Source: an uncultured Candidatus Saccharibacteria bacterium
GTDB taxonomy: Bacteria; Patescibacteriota; Saccharimonadia; Saccharimonadales; Saccharimonadaceae
Reading direction: 5' to 3'
DNA: 5,149 nt
NCBI GenBank assembly: GCA_938042055.1
Contig: CALIRX010000005.1
Coordinates: 1-5,149 of the forward strand
Numbering within the stretch: position 1 is the first letter of the stretch; every line of letters starts with the position of its first letter. Of this stretch, positions 1-5,149 are shown piece by piece. The notes under the pieces were generated by a model. The model was not told the DNA's origin. It saw nothing but the letters and a program-made list of their open reading frames with translations, and did not search any database. A program made the position numbers and the translations under genes.

Positions 1-2
1 TA

Positions 3-146
3 GCAAAACCAAGGAACTTTACAAAAATAGCAGGAAGAATAACCAGAATTGTTGCCAATAAAGAGTTAACGTTGAGCGATCATTCCAGCGATATCATAGA
101 CGTAGTCCCATGTTCTACCTATCATGAGAGTCAAAAAAGCAATTAA
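3..146 (+). CDS. C-terminal end of an unidentified upstream gene (partial, 5' end outside window)
   Basis: This frame is open from the left window edge to a TAA at 144-146, giving 47 residues with no start codon needed inside the window. The peptide is hydrophilic with a basic first half (KPRNFTK, GRITRIV) and an acidic-to-polar tail (SDHSSDIIDVV), which looks more like protein than noise. It would overlap the next gene's ATG at 124 by 23 bases. That fits an operon in which the second gene, which has no visible Shine-Dalgarno, is translated by coupling. No family can be recognised from so short a tail. A competing minus-strand frame covering about 1-70 encodes a short hydrophobic stretch, but it has no good start. 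Openness of a 47-codon frame alone is weak evidence. Confidence 0.4.
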   Translation, partial: AKPRNFTKIAGRITRIVANKELTLSDHSSDIIDVVPCSTYHESQKSN

Positions 147-618
147 AGTATTTGAAAAGATTCGCGACTTACCCTACGGAACAAGTGGCAGTGATGAAGT
201 GTGGTCGTGTTACCAAAAATGCGTACTCTTGAAACAAGAACTGCAGCACATCGGCATTACCAGTCAATTGCTAATTGGTGTTTTTGACTGGCAAGACCTG
301 CAGATCCCCGAACACATCATCAAAATTCGCCGCCAACAATATGAGAGACATGTGATACTACGCGTGTTTATTGATGAATTTGCGTACGATGTCGACCCAT
401 CAATAGATATTGGGCTTACACCAACGTTACCTATGGCTTGCTGGGATGGCAAGTCAAGCACAACAACCATGGTACCACTGCGACGTCTGCGCGTCTACCG
501 GCCACATTCCTTACATGAGCGTATTTTATCACAACTACGACGTAAGATATTTCGAAGTAATCCCGAGAGTTTTTATACTGCAATCGACATATGGTTAGCA
601 ACCATACGAGTAAGTTGA
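124..618 (+). CDS. Small transglutaminase-like (papain-fold) domain protein
   Basis: The 164-residue protein carries the layout of a transglutaminase-like core. Cys29 lies in SCYQKCVLLKQEL and is followed 15 residues later by the conserved Gly-Ile (GITSQLLIG, 44-52), the usual Cys-to-GI spacing in this superfamily. His76 opens a beta strand (HVILRVFID) and Asp91 sits in YDVDPSID, matching the family's 'VDPT' aspartate. These would be the catalytic Cys-His-Asp triad. Family members act as peptidases, amidases or crosslinkers; the substrate here cannot be told. No signal peptide or membrane segment is visible, so the protein is probably cytoplasmic. The basic tail after 118 (RRLRVYRP, QLRRKIFR) is not part of the core and could bind nucleic acid or another partner. 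ATG 124 is the only reasonable start: an in-frame TAG lies at 103-105, with no start between. It lacks a Shine-Dalgarno and overlaps the preceding frame. It ends in TGA, with an in-frame TAG five codons later (631-633). The domain call rests on motif spacing only. Confidence 0.72.
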   Translation: MRVKKAIKVFEKIRDLPYGTSGSDEVWSCYQKCVLLKQELQHIGITSQLLIGVFDWQDLQIPEHIIKIRRQQYERHVILRVFIDEFAYDVDPSIDIGLTPTLPMACWDGKSSTTTMVPLRRLRVYRPHSLHERILSQLRRKIFRSNPESFYTAIDIWLATIRVS

Positions 619-644
619 TATTTTTTATTTTAGTGTACTATATA
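615..644 (+). promoter_or_regulatory. Putative sigma70-type promoter for the intergenic RNA
   Basis: A TTGATA (-35, 615-620, overlapping the preceding stop codon) is followed after 18 bases by TATATA (-10, 639-644). A start near 651 would be expected. No coding gene lies downstream on this strand before the opposite-strand operon, so the promoter would serve a non-coding transcript. AT-rich intergenic DNA often produces such matches by chance. Confidence 0.35.
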
Positions 645-655
645 ACAATATATAG
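638..655. repeat. Perfect 7-bp AT-rich inverted repeat
   Basis: CTATATA (638-644) and TATATAG (649-655) are exact reverse complements separated by ACAA. It covers the proposed -10 element and is followed by CTTTT (656-660). It could instead be a weak terminator hairpin for the transglutaminase-like gene, or an operator over the -10. The sequence does not decide between these. Confidence 0.4.
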
Positions 656-779
656 CTTTTACTCAGAGCTGCAGAGAGTGAAAATCACCTTCTCTTTGAG
701 TAGGCTTGAGAGGAACTACTACTTGTTTATCGGATTGAAAGATCCGCATTCAGCTTGAGCTCGTTCGGCGGGCTATTTT
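651..779 (+). ncRNA. Candidate small structured RNA of unknown family
   Basis: Between two convergent genes lies a stretch that can fold into three successive hairpins. The first, at 661-701, has an 8-bp basal stem (661-668 with 694-701, one G-U pair) and an upper stem (675-680 with 686-693, 2-base bulge, loop AAAAT). The second, at 731-746, pairs CGGAT with ATCCG around the loop TGAAAG. The third is the terminator-like hairpin at 758-774. A promoter-like sequence precedes it and a U-rich tail follows, giving a predicted RNA of roughly 129 nt. I compared it by eye with SRP RNA, 6S, tmRNA, the T-box core and several riboswitch cores and found no match. It may alternatively be an unusually structured 3' UTR of the transglutaminase-like gene. 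On the minus strand the same region would be the 3' region of the exporter operon. Confidence 0.35.
758..779 (+). terminator. Intrinsic terminator-like hairpin
   Basis: AGCTCG (758-763) pairs with CGGGCT (769-774), with one G-U pair, around the loop TTCGG. It is followed by A and then TTTT (776-779). The stem is GC-rich compared with its surroundings. It would end transcripts from the transglutaminase-like gene or the candidate RNA before they enter the opposing exporter operon. The U tract is short, so efficiency is uncertain. On the minus strand no U run follows the stem, so it is a poor terminator for the exporter. Confidence 0.55.
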
Positions 780-792
780 CATTGATATTATA

Positions 793-1911
793 TTATTCCC
801 ACCTAAATAATTTAATAGCCACGAGGTAAATTACGAAAGTCCAGGCTGCGATAATTCCAAATTGTGGTAAAACTTCCATAAAACTTGCGTGTTCGGTCAT
901 AATGAGCCTAAAACCATCCGTGATTGGAGTTATGGGAACAAATTGAGCAACGCTTCGCAACCATTCTGGAAATAGATAAAGCGGGATAAATGTGCCAGAC
1001 AGAAACATCATTGGAAAAGAAATCAAATTGCTTAATGCAGAAGACTGATCTTCGTTTTTCGACCAGCCAGCAATCAATAGCCCCATTCCCACCATCATGA
1101 ATGCCGATAATATAGATATAACCACAAACAACGCCCAATCGCCTCGCATATTAAAGTGAAATATCAAAGCGCCAGCGACAACCATCATGATCAAGCTAAG
1201 CAAGGAAATAATCGTATAGTGAATTGCTGTAGAAATAATCAACTGACCAGAAGTAAACGGCGCTGCACGTAAGCGTCGGTACGAGCCACGCTTCTTTTCA
1301 GCCGGCATTTGATTAGCTAGGCCAAAAATACCCATACTTATCAAGCTGAAAGTTAATAGCCCCGTAAATATGTAATCAAACGATTTTAATTGCTCATCAC
1401 CAATCGCTTTACCAACAGCTTTAAGCGGAGCTTCAGGTTGGCCCATCTGATTATTGATGTTATTGGTAATTTGATTCATCACTGCTACCAACGCGCCGCC
1501 TGTTTGTTCGGAACCCTTGGAGTAAATAACATTCACAGTGCCTGTTGGAATAGGATGATTGCCGTTATTTTTTATCGCGCCAAAATCGCTTGGAAGCTCA
1601 ATAATACCGTTAAGCTCCGACCGCTTCATTTTTTCGCGTGCGTCATTCATATCTTTAACGTCTTTAATTTTGAGAATCGAATCCTTCGAATTTTCTTTGG
1701 CATTTTTAACGAAACTTTTGGCAAATTCCGTCTGTGAATTATTGATGATTGCAATATCAAAACTGGTCGAATCATTACTAAAAACTGACCCAAAAACCAA
1801 TAGAAAAATCAGCGGAAAAAGAAAGGTGAAAAATAGCGCCATTTTATCTCGAACGAAACGCTTTTGCTGAGCGCGAACTTGACCGAATATTCCAATCCAA
1901 TATTTTTTCAT
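793..1911 (-). CDS. ABC-2 type transporter permease
   Basis: This 372-residue membrane protein is the permease half of an ABC-2 exporter, paired with the ATPase encoded just upstream. The N-terminus is short, cytoplasmic and basic (QVRAQQKRFVRDK). TM1 spans about 24-44, followed by an extracytoplasmic domain at about 45-178 that is rich in Lys, Asn and Asp. A C-terminal bundle of five helices lies at about 180-200, 223-250, 260-282, 294-313 and 349-368. The cytoplasmic loop EKKRGSYRRLRAAPFT (205-220) matches the characteristic ABC-2 loop with 'RGT..RL..TP' and probably contacts the ATPase. FPMMFLSGTFIPLYLFP (299-315) is the typical family signature of TM5. Length and topology are those of the six-TM, large-loop subfamily (ABC2_membrane_3-like), whose members export drugs, lipids or envelope components; the substrate is unknown. 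ATG 1911 starts one base after the ATPase stop (TAA-C-ATG). Only a weak GGGA precedes it, so translational coupling is likely. Confidence 0.95.
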   Translation of the reverse strand: MKKYWIGIFGQVRAQQKRFVRDKMALFFTFLFPLIFLLVFGSVFSNDSTSFDIAIINNSQTEFAKSFVKNAKENSKDSILKIKDVKDMNDAREKMKRSELNGIIELPSDFGAIKNNGNHPIPTGTVNVIYSKGSEQTGGALVAVMNQITNNINNQMGQPEAPLKAVGKAIGDEQLKSFDYIFTGLLTFSLISMGIFGLANQMPAEKKRGSYRRLRAAPFTSGQLIISTAIHYTIISLLSLIMMVVAGALIFHFNMRGDWALFVVISILSAFMMVGMGLLIAGWSKNEDQSSALSNLISFPMMFLSGTFIPLYLFPEWLRSVAQFVPITPITDGFRLIMTEHASFMEVLPQFGIIAAWTFVIYLVAIKLFRWE

Positions 1912-1912
1912 G

Positions 1913-2674
1913 TTAATCCCGAATTGCCTTTCCTGTTAAATCAATAAACACGTCCTCCAAATTGGCTTGCTCGACAACTTGCTCTTTCTTAAAACCGCGC
2001 GCTAATAATTGCTGAATGAGATTATGTGGCGTATCAATTGTGATAATCTTACCACTATCCATAATTGCCAGACGATCACACAATAATTCCGCCTCATCCA
2101 TATAATGCGTCGTCAAAAGAATCGTAATTCCCTCGTCGCGAATTTCCTTAATCAAGTCCCACAAATTTCTACGCGCCTGCGGATCAAGCCCCGTGGTCGG
2201 CTCGTCCAGAAACAACACTTTTGGATTATTTACCAATGTCGAAGCAATCGCAAAACGCTGTTTTTGACCACCAGAAAGTTGCTCGACGTAGTTCTTAGCC
2301 TTCTCCGTCAATTGAACCTTAGCGAGCAGTGCCTCGGTATCAACTGTCCGACCATATAAACTGCCAAACATTTTCAATTGTTCGCGCAAAGTTAGTTTGT
2401 CATAAAAAGCCGTCGACTGAAGCTGAATGCCAATTATATTCTTAATGTCCTTAGGTTTCTTAGCTACATCTATGCCGTCAATTGTAGCCACACCACCGTC
2501 AATTGATCTGAGCGCTTCCAGCATTTCCAACGTTGTTGTTTTACCCGCGCCGTTAGGGCCAAGAATCCCAAATATTTCGCCCTTTTTAACCTCAAACGAC
2601 ACGCCGTCGACCACGTTATTTCCATCATAAGTTTTAACGAGTTTATCGACTTTTATAATTGGCTCGAGTTCCAC
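1913..2674 (-). CDS. ABC transporter ATP-binding protein (DrrA/NatA-like exporter ATPase)
   Basis: This 253-residue cytoplasmic ATPase powers the adjacent ABC-2 permease. All nucleotide-binding motifs are present and intact: Walker A GPNGAGKTT (39-47), Q-loop around Gln86 (IGIQLQSTAFYDKLT), ABC signature LSGGQ (133-137), Walker B VLFLDEP with catalytic Glu158, D-loop GLD (162-164) and H-loop His190 (TTHYMDEAE). The C-terminal LEDVFIDLTGKAIRD (239-253) is the tail seen in the DrrA/CcmA/NatA exporter branch rather than in importer ATPases. The chosen start is GTG at 2674; no ATG lies nearby in frame, and GAGAGGA nine bases upstream is a good ribosome-binding site. It is the first gene of a two-gene operon, with the permease beginning one base after its stop. 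A -10 box (TATAAT) lies a short distance upstream. Confidence 0.97.
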   Translation of the reverse strand: MELEPIIKVDKLVKTYDGNNVVDGVSFEVKKGEIFGILGPNGAGKTTTLEMLEALRSIDGGVATIDGIDVAKKPKDIKNIIGIQLQSTAFYDKLTLREQLKMFGSLYGRTVDTEALLAKVQLTEKAKNYVEQLSGGQKQRFAIASTLVNNPKVLFLDEPTTGLDPQARRNLWDLIKEIRDEGITILLTTHYMDEAELLCDRLAIMDSGKIITIDTPHNLIQQLLARGFKKEQVVEQANLEDVFIDLTGKAIRD

Positions 2675-2683
2675 TCCGTAAAT

Positions 2684-2690
2684 TCCTCTC
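2684..2690 (-). promoter_or_regulatory. Shine-Dalgarno supporting the GTG start of the ABC ATPase
   Basis: GAGAGGA on the minus strand lies nine bases before GTG 2674. It is the only strong ribosome-binding site in the window and fixes the non-ATG start. The other genes whose starts are visible lack a comparable purine run. Confidence 0.7.
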
Positions 2691-2697
2691 TGTTGTA

Positions 2698-2727
2698 ATT
2701 ATAGTAAAACTGGTCTTCATTTATCAT
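2698..2727 (-). promoter_or_regulatory. Promoter of the ABC exporter operon
   Basis: A perfect TATAAT (-10) occupies 2698-2703. ATGATA at 2722-2727, separated by 18 bases, matches the -35 consensus TTGACA at four of six positions. Transcription would start near 2691, giving a 5' UTR of only about 17 nt that begins with the ribosome-binding site. The perfect -10 and its position make this convincing; the -35 is moderate. Confidence 0.65.
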
Positions 2728-2733
2728 CGATAA
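2721..2733. promoter_or_regulatory. 13-bp palindrome, possible shared operator
   Basis: TTATC-ATC-GATAA is a perfect inverted repeat with 5-bp arms and a 3-base centre. It covers the proposed -35 of the leftward exporter promoter and touches the first base of the proposed -35 of the rightward deacetylase promoter. A dimeric regulator bound here could control both. No regulator gene is present in the window, and a 5-bp arm in AT-rich DNA can arise by chance. Confidence 0.3.
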
Positions 2734-2762
2734 TAACAAAACCAAAATACTAATGCTATACT
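2733..2762 (+). promoter_or_regulatory. Extended -10 promoter of the deacetylase gene, predicted leaderless
   Basis: TGCTATACT (2754-2762) is an extended -10 element (TGn plus TATACT, one mismatch to TATAAT). ATAACA at 2733-2738 lies 18 bases upstream as a -35 with four of six matches. The expected start, about seven bases past the -10, falls at or next to A of ATG 2769. The mRNA would then have essentially no 5' UTR, which agrees with the absence of a Shine-Dalgarno. Confidence 0.6.
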
Positions 2763-2768
2763 TATAGT

Positions 2769-4205
2769 ATGCGCATTCAGAGAAAGAAAGCAAAACCAAA
2801 ATCGAAAAAACTATTTATTATCATACCGTTTTTGATATTGCTATTTTCGGCAGGGCTATTTGGGATATATTTCCTCAATCAATCACACTCGCGACAAACG
2901 ACTGCGCCATCTGACGAAAAGTATTATTTTGCCGATTCGAAATATTCTGGCATTCGCTCAAAATTTGTCACCAGAGATAACAAACGGGAAAAAGTTTCAA
3001 TTGAATATCCGATCACGGAAAATGAAAAAATTAATCGCTTAATTAGCGAGTCGATTGATAAAATTGATCGCGATTTTCAAAATACGGTTTTACTAGCGAC
3101 AGTTTTTGATAAGCCAATGACCGAAACGATTAGCTATCAAGTCACACACAACACTTCAGAAGCGCTGTCGATTGTCGTCAATATTAAGCAGGATATGAAC
3201 GGCGCACATCCAGCATCAATGACGCAATTTTGGACTTTCGACAAAAAATCTGGCGAAATTGTCGGCTTAGCTGATTTTACGGAACAGTCTGACGAGGCCG
3301 CCGAAGCAATCATATCCGCTGCCAAAGATAATATTTCTCAAATCATCAAACAACGCCAACAGCCAGAAATTGACCTGAACGAAATCATAAATAAAGAAGC
3401 TTTGTCTAACTTCATTATCACCAACGACGGCAATGCATTGGCTTGGCCGCTCGGTCAGGCGTCGCTACTGCCATCATCTTACGGCGAATTGACAATTACC
3501 GTGCCAATTTCCTCCGTCTCTAAATATCTACAAAACCCAACAGCGAGAAAATTCGCCAACATCCCCAAACCTGCAGAAAAACCAAAACCAGCGCCCGCAG
3601 TTCCAACACCTACCGTCGCAAATAAAACAATTGCCTTAACTTTTGATGACGGACCCGGGCCATACACCGAAAAACTGTTGGATATATTGGATAAGTACGA
3701 CGCCAAGGCGACATTTTTCCTAATCGGCAGCAAAGTTTCAGCACGCGCCAACATGTTACGTCGTATGCAGTCGCGCGGACATCAATTAGGCAATCATTCT
3801 TGGTCGCATCCAGAGTTAAATAAGGTTTCAGCAGAGCAACTCGCTAGTGAAATTGACCAGACGAATAACGCCATAAAACAAGCCGTCGGCACCAAGCCTA
3901 ACATCATACGTCCACCATACGGCGCGTTTAATCGGGCGGTTTTGGAGCAATTCCGTCAACGTGGAATGTCGGCAGTTGTTTGGTCTGTCGATACGCGCGA
4001 CTGGGCTGATCGTAATAGTGAAATCGTCTGTTCAAGGGCTGTCGCTGGCGCTCGCAACGGAGCTGTGATTTTAATGCACGATATTCATCAGACATCCGTA
4101 AATGCCGTTCCTTGCATTCTTGACTCACTCAAACAACAGGGATATTCATTCGTAACGGTACAAAATTTAATCGGCGATATGACACCGGGCGCCGTTTATC
4201 CGTAA
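2769..4205 (+). CDS. Membrane-anchored DUF3298 (RsiV-like) / NodB polysaccharide deacetylase
   Basis: This 478-residue surface enzyme is predicted to remove N-acetyl (or O-acetyl) groups from peptidoglycan or another surface glycan outside the membrane. A basic N-terminus (RKKAKPKSKK) and a hydrophobic segment at about 15-37 form a signal anchor; no lipobox is seen. Residues about 60-256 form a DUF3298/RsiV-like domain with the hallmark GAHP (145-148) followed by FDKKSGEIVGLADF (157-170). A Pro/Lys/Ala-rich linker (265-282) leads to the NodB domain at 286-468. Its motifs are complete: TFDDGP (291-296; Asp293 base, Asp294 metal), HSWSHP (343-348; metal ligands His343 and His347), RPPYG (381-385), DTRDW (408-412) and LMHDIH (435-440; His437 acid). 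Bacillus subtilis PdaC has the same domain order. Cys421 and Cys449 are the only cysteines and could form a disulfide. ATG 2769 has no Shine-Dalgarno and matches the predicted transcription start. The gene diverges from the exporter operon. Confidence 0.93.
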   Translation: MRIQRKKAKPKSKKLFIIIPFLILLFSAGLFGIYFLNQSHSRQTTAPSDEKYYFADSKYSGIRSKFVTRDNKREKVSIEYPITENEKINRLISESIDKIDRDFQNTVLLATVFDKPMTETISYQVTHNTSEALSIVVNIKQDMNGAHPASMTQFWTFDKKSGEIVGLADFTEQSDEAAEAIISAAKDNISQIIKQRQQPEIDLNEIINKEALSNFIITNDGNALAWPLGQASLLPSSYGELTITVPISSVSKYLQNPTARKFANIPKPAEKPKPAPAVPTPTVANKTIALTFDDGPGPYTEKLLDILDKYDAKATFFLIGSKVSARANMLRRMQSRGHQLGNHSWSHPELNKVSAEQLASEIDQTNNAIKQAVGTKPNIIRPPYGAFNRAVLEQFRQRGMSAVVWSVDTRDWADRNSEIVCSRAVAGARNGAVILMHDIHQTSVNAVPCILDSLKQQGYSFVTVQNLIGDMTPGAVYP

Positions 4206-4207
4206 AC

Positions 4208-4429
4208 TTAATCAATCTCAAATATCTTATATTTTGAAGTTGCACCGCGGACTAATTTAACTTTGGACGGCGCAACCTTAAAATGTTTTGCCAATAATTT
4301 AATAGCCGCCGCGTTGGCTCGACCTTCAATTGCTGGAGCTTTGACATAAACCGTCAATGTGTCGTCATTATTTTTCACAACTTCCTCACGATGGCGAGAG
4401 TTTGGTTTAATGTGTACGGAGATTTTCAT
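4208..4429 (-). CDS. DUF167 (YggU-family) protein
   Basis: This 73-residue protein spans the whole DUF167 domain: an opening beta strand KISVHIKPNSR (2-12), the central strand-turn TVYVKAPAIEGRANAAAIKLLA (26-47) with the hallmark GRAN, and the closing KVKLVRGATSKYKIFEI (56-72) with the conserved G-x-x-S-x-x-K pattern. The family is widespread and small; its biochemical role is not established. It is shorter than E. coli YggU because it lacks extra termini, and the usual 'APP' is 'APA' here. The start at 4429 lies six bases after the stop of the preceding gene on the same strand, with no Shine-Dalgarno (GATTTT), so it is probably translated from the same mRNA by coupling. Its stop lies two bases from the stop of the convergent deacetylase gene. 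Confidence 0.9.
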   Translation of the reverse strand: MKISVHIKPNSRHREEVVKNNDDTLTVYVKAPAIEGRANAAAIKLLAKHFKVAPSKVKLVRGATSKYKIFEID

Positions 4430-4435
4430 AAAATC

Positions 4436-5149
4436 TTAAAAATCTATCACTTCCAATTCCCGCGGCAAGATTTCTCTCGCTTCCGCCGTTCCCGCAACTA
4501 ATTGATAATCCTGAAGTTTCGGCGGTAAATCATCTTCAATAAATTGATAATCGACCTGATGGTTATCGTTAAAATAATTAAGCAATTCCGCATTCAAAAA
4601 ATGATCACGCGGCGCACTTACCGAGCTATCCCTATTAAAAACCAAAGCTATTGATACGCCAGAAGTCGTCCCATTCTCATCCTTGGCATAATTCGCAGTC
4701 ACTAAATGAACTGTCGGCTCAAATTCCAAAGCCAATTTACTAGAATTATCCACTTGCTCCTGACTAAGACACGCCAATTGTCGATTTATTTCATTCATCA
4801 AATCAGCAGTACTCATCTCGCCGTTAGATTCTCGGCAATATTCACAATCGTTCAATGACTTAACATATTCCAATAGCAACTGAATATCAACCTCAGCGTC
4901 CTTAACGTTATGTCGAGTCAACTGATCAACCATTTCCTCTAGCGATTTCAACAAACCATAATCTTTGGATTTTTCAGCGGCGTCACCAATGCGAATAATA
5001 GCACGAGCGACATTAATAATATTTTCTTTAATAAAATTATCGAATTTATTAGCCCAGTTAAATCCATCTTGTTTATTATAATCTATTAACTGTAAATTAT
5101 GGACTATATTCCCACTTGCCACAACTACTATATCATCATTCAATAATTT
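4436..5149 (-). CDS. Hypothetical protein with a CxxC motif, 5' end uncertain
   Basis: The frame is open from the window edge to a TAA at 4436-4438. The first possible start inside the window is a TTG at 5143 (then NDDIVVVASG), but the codons before it (Lys, Leu) are also open, so the gene may begin outside. Numbering from the TTG gives 235 residues. No family was recognised. A short hydrophobic start (IVVVASGNIV) is followed by a probably helical region at about 30-130, then a more beta-like C-terminal part (about 138-235) that is acidic with several aromatics. CEYC (100-103) and Cys125 could bind metal or be redox-active; two Cys are few for a zinc site unless it dimerises or uses Cys125 or a His. 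No membrane segment is evident, so it is probably cytoplasmic. It is co-directional with, and six bases from, the DUF167 gene, suggesting one operon. Confidence 0.8.
   Translation of the reverse strand, partial: KLLNDDIVVVASGNIVHNLQLIDYNKQDGFNWANKFDNFIKENIINVARAIIRIGDAAEKSKDYGLLKSLEEMVDQLTRHNVKDAEVDIQLLLEYVKSLNDCEYCRESNGEMSTADLMNEINRQLACLSQEQVDNSSKLALEFEPTVHLVTANYAKDENGTTSGVSIALVFNRDSSVSAPRDHFLNAELLNYFNDNHQVDYQFIEDDLPPKLQDYQLVAGTAEAREILPRELEVIDF

Noticed and set aside
1..70. Minus-strand frame with a short hydrophobic, membrane-like peptide reading off the left edge
   Set aside because: A stop precedes it closely and only a TTG without a ribosome-binding site could start it. The plus-strand frame over the same bases is longer and fits the operon.
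110..127. Mini-ORF (5 codons) ending in ATGA at the transglutaminase-like gene start
   Set aside because: It is too short to support and has no ribosome-binding site. The ATGA overlap is probably chance.
616..633. Recoding of TGA at 616-618 as glycine, extending the protein to TAG 631-633
   Set aside because: None of the recognisable genes here uses TGA internally, whereas code-25 lineages use it often as Gly. TGA as a stop is the simpler reading.
731..746. CRISPR-repeat-like ATTGAAAG motif
   Set aside because: It is a single copy with no spaced repetition in the window and is explained by a 5-bp hairpin.
661..779. T-box leader or metabolite riboswitch
   Set aside because: The T-box core and the conserved cores of the TPP, FMN, SAM, glycine, fluoride and c-di-GMP riboswitches were not found by eye. 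No gene follows in the sense direction.
1390..1870. Plus-strand open frames inside the permease gene
   Set aside because: They are antisense shadows. The minus-strand permease has full family motifs and topology across the whole stretch.
3479..3754. Minus-strand 91-codon frame, Gly/Ala-rich and membrane-like
   Set aside because: It is the antisense of the Pro/Ala/Lys linker and NodB start of the deacetylase, whose codon pattern creates the hydrophobic look.

Overview
The window is moderately AT-rich bacterial DNA, densely packed, with no rRNA, tRNA, CRISPR array or recognisable insertion sequence. The small, compact genes, the mostly SD-poor starts and the DUF3298-NodB envelope protein suggest a small-genome lineage such as Candidatus Saccharibacteria or another Patescibacteria. 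That placement is inference from gene style, not from a marker gene. No TGA is used inside the recognisable genes, which argues for the standard bacterial code rather than the TGA=Gly code of Gracilibacteria/Absconditabacteria.

Layout: (1) Positions 1-618, plus strand: the tail of an unidentified reading frame (3-146) overlaps the start of a 164-residue transglutaminase-like protein (124-618) that keeps a plausible Cys-His-Asp triad. (2) Positions 619-792: a convergent intergenic region with a plausible sigma70-type promoter, several hairpins and a terminator-like hairpin, together suggesting a small structured RNA of about 125-130 nt. (3) Positions 793-2674, minus strand: a two-gene ABC-2 exporter operon, with the ATPase (GTG start) followed one base later by the permease. 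(4) Positions 2675-2768: a 94-base divergent promoter region with a 13-bp palindrome lying on or against both -35 elements. The rightward promoter appears to give a leaderless mRNA. (5) Positions 2769-4205, plus strand: a membrane-anchored two-domain protein, a DUF3298/RsiV-like domain plus a NodB-type polysaccharide deacetylase with all catalytic motifs. (6) Positions 4208-5149, minus strand: a DUF167/YggU-family protein preceded in the same operon by an unrecognised protein that runs to the window edge.

Functionally the centre of the window concerns the cell envelope. A drug/lipid-type ABC exporter and a surface polysaccharide or peptidoglycan deacetylase diverge from one compact control region and may be co-regulated (inference). 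The deacetylase gene and the DUF167 gene converge with only two bases between their stop codons, so their transcripts probably overlap. No system could be firmly named as new. The most promising undescribed element is the candidate structured RNA at about 651-779.
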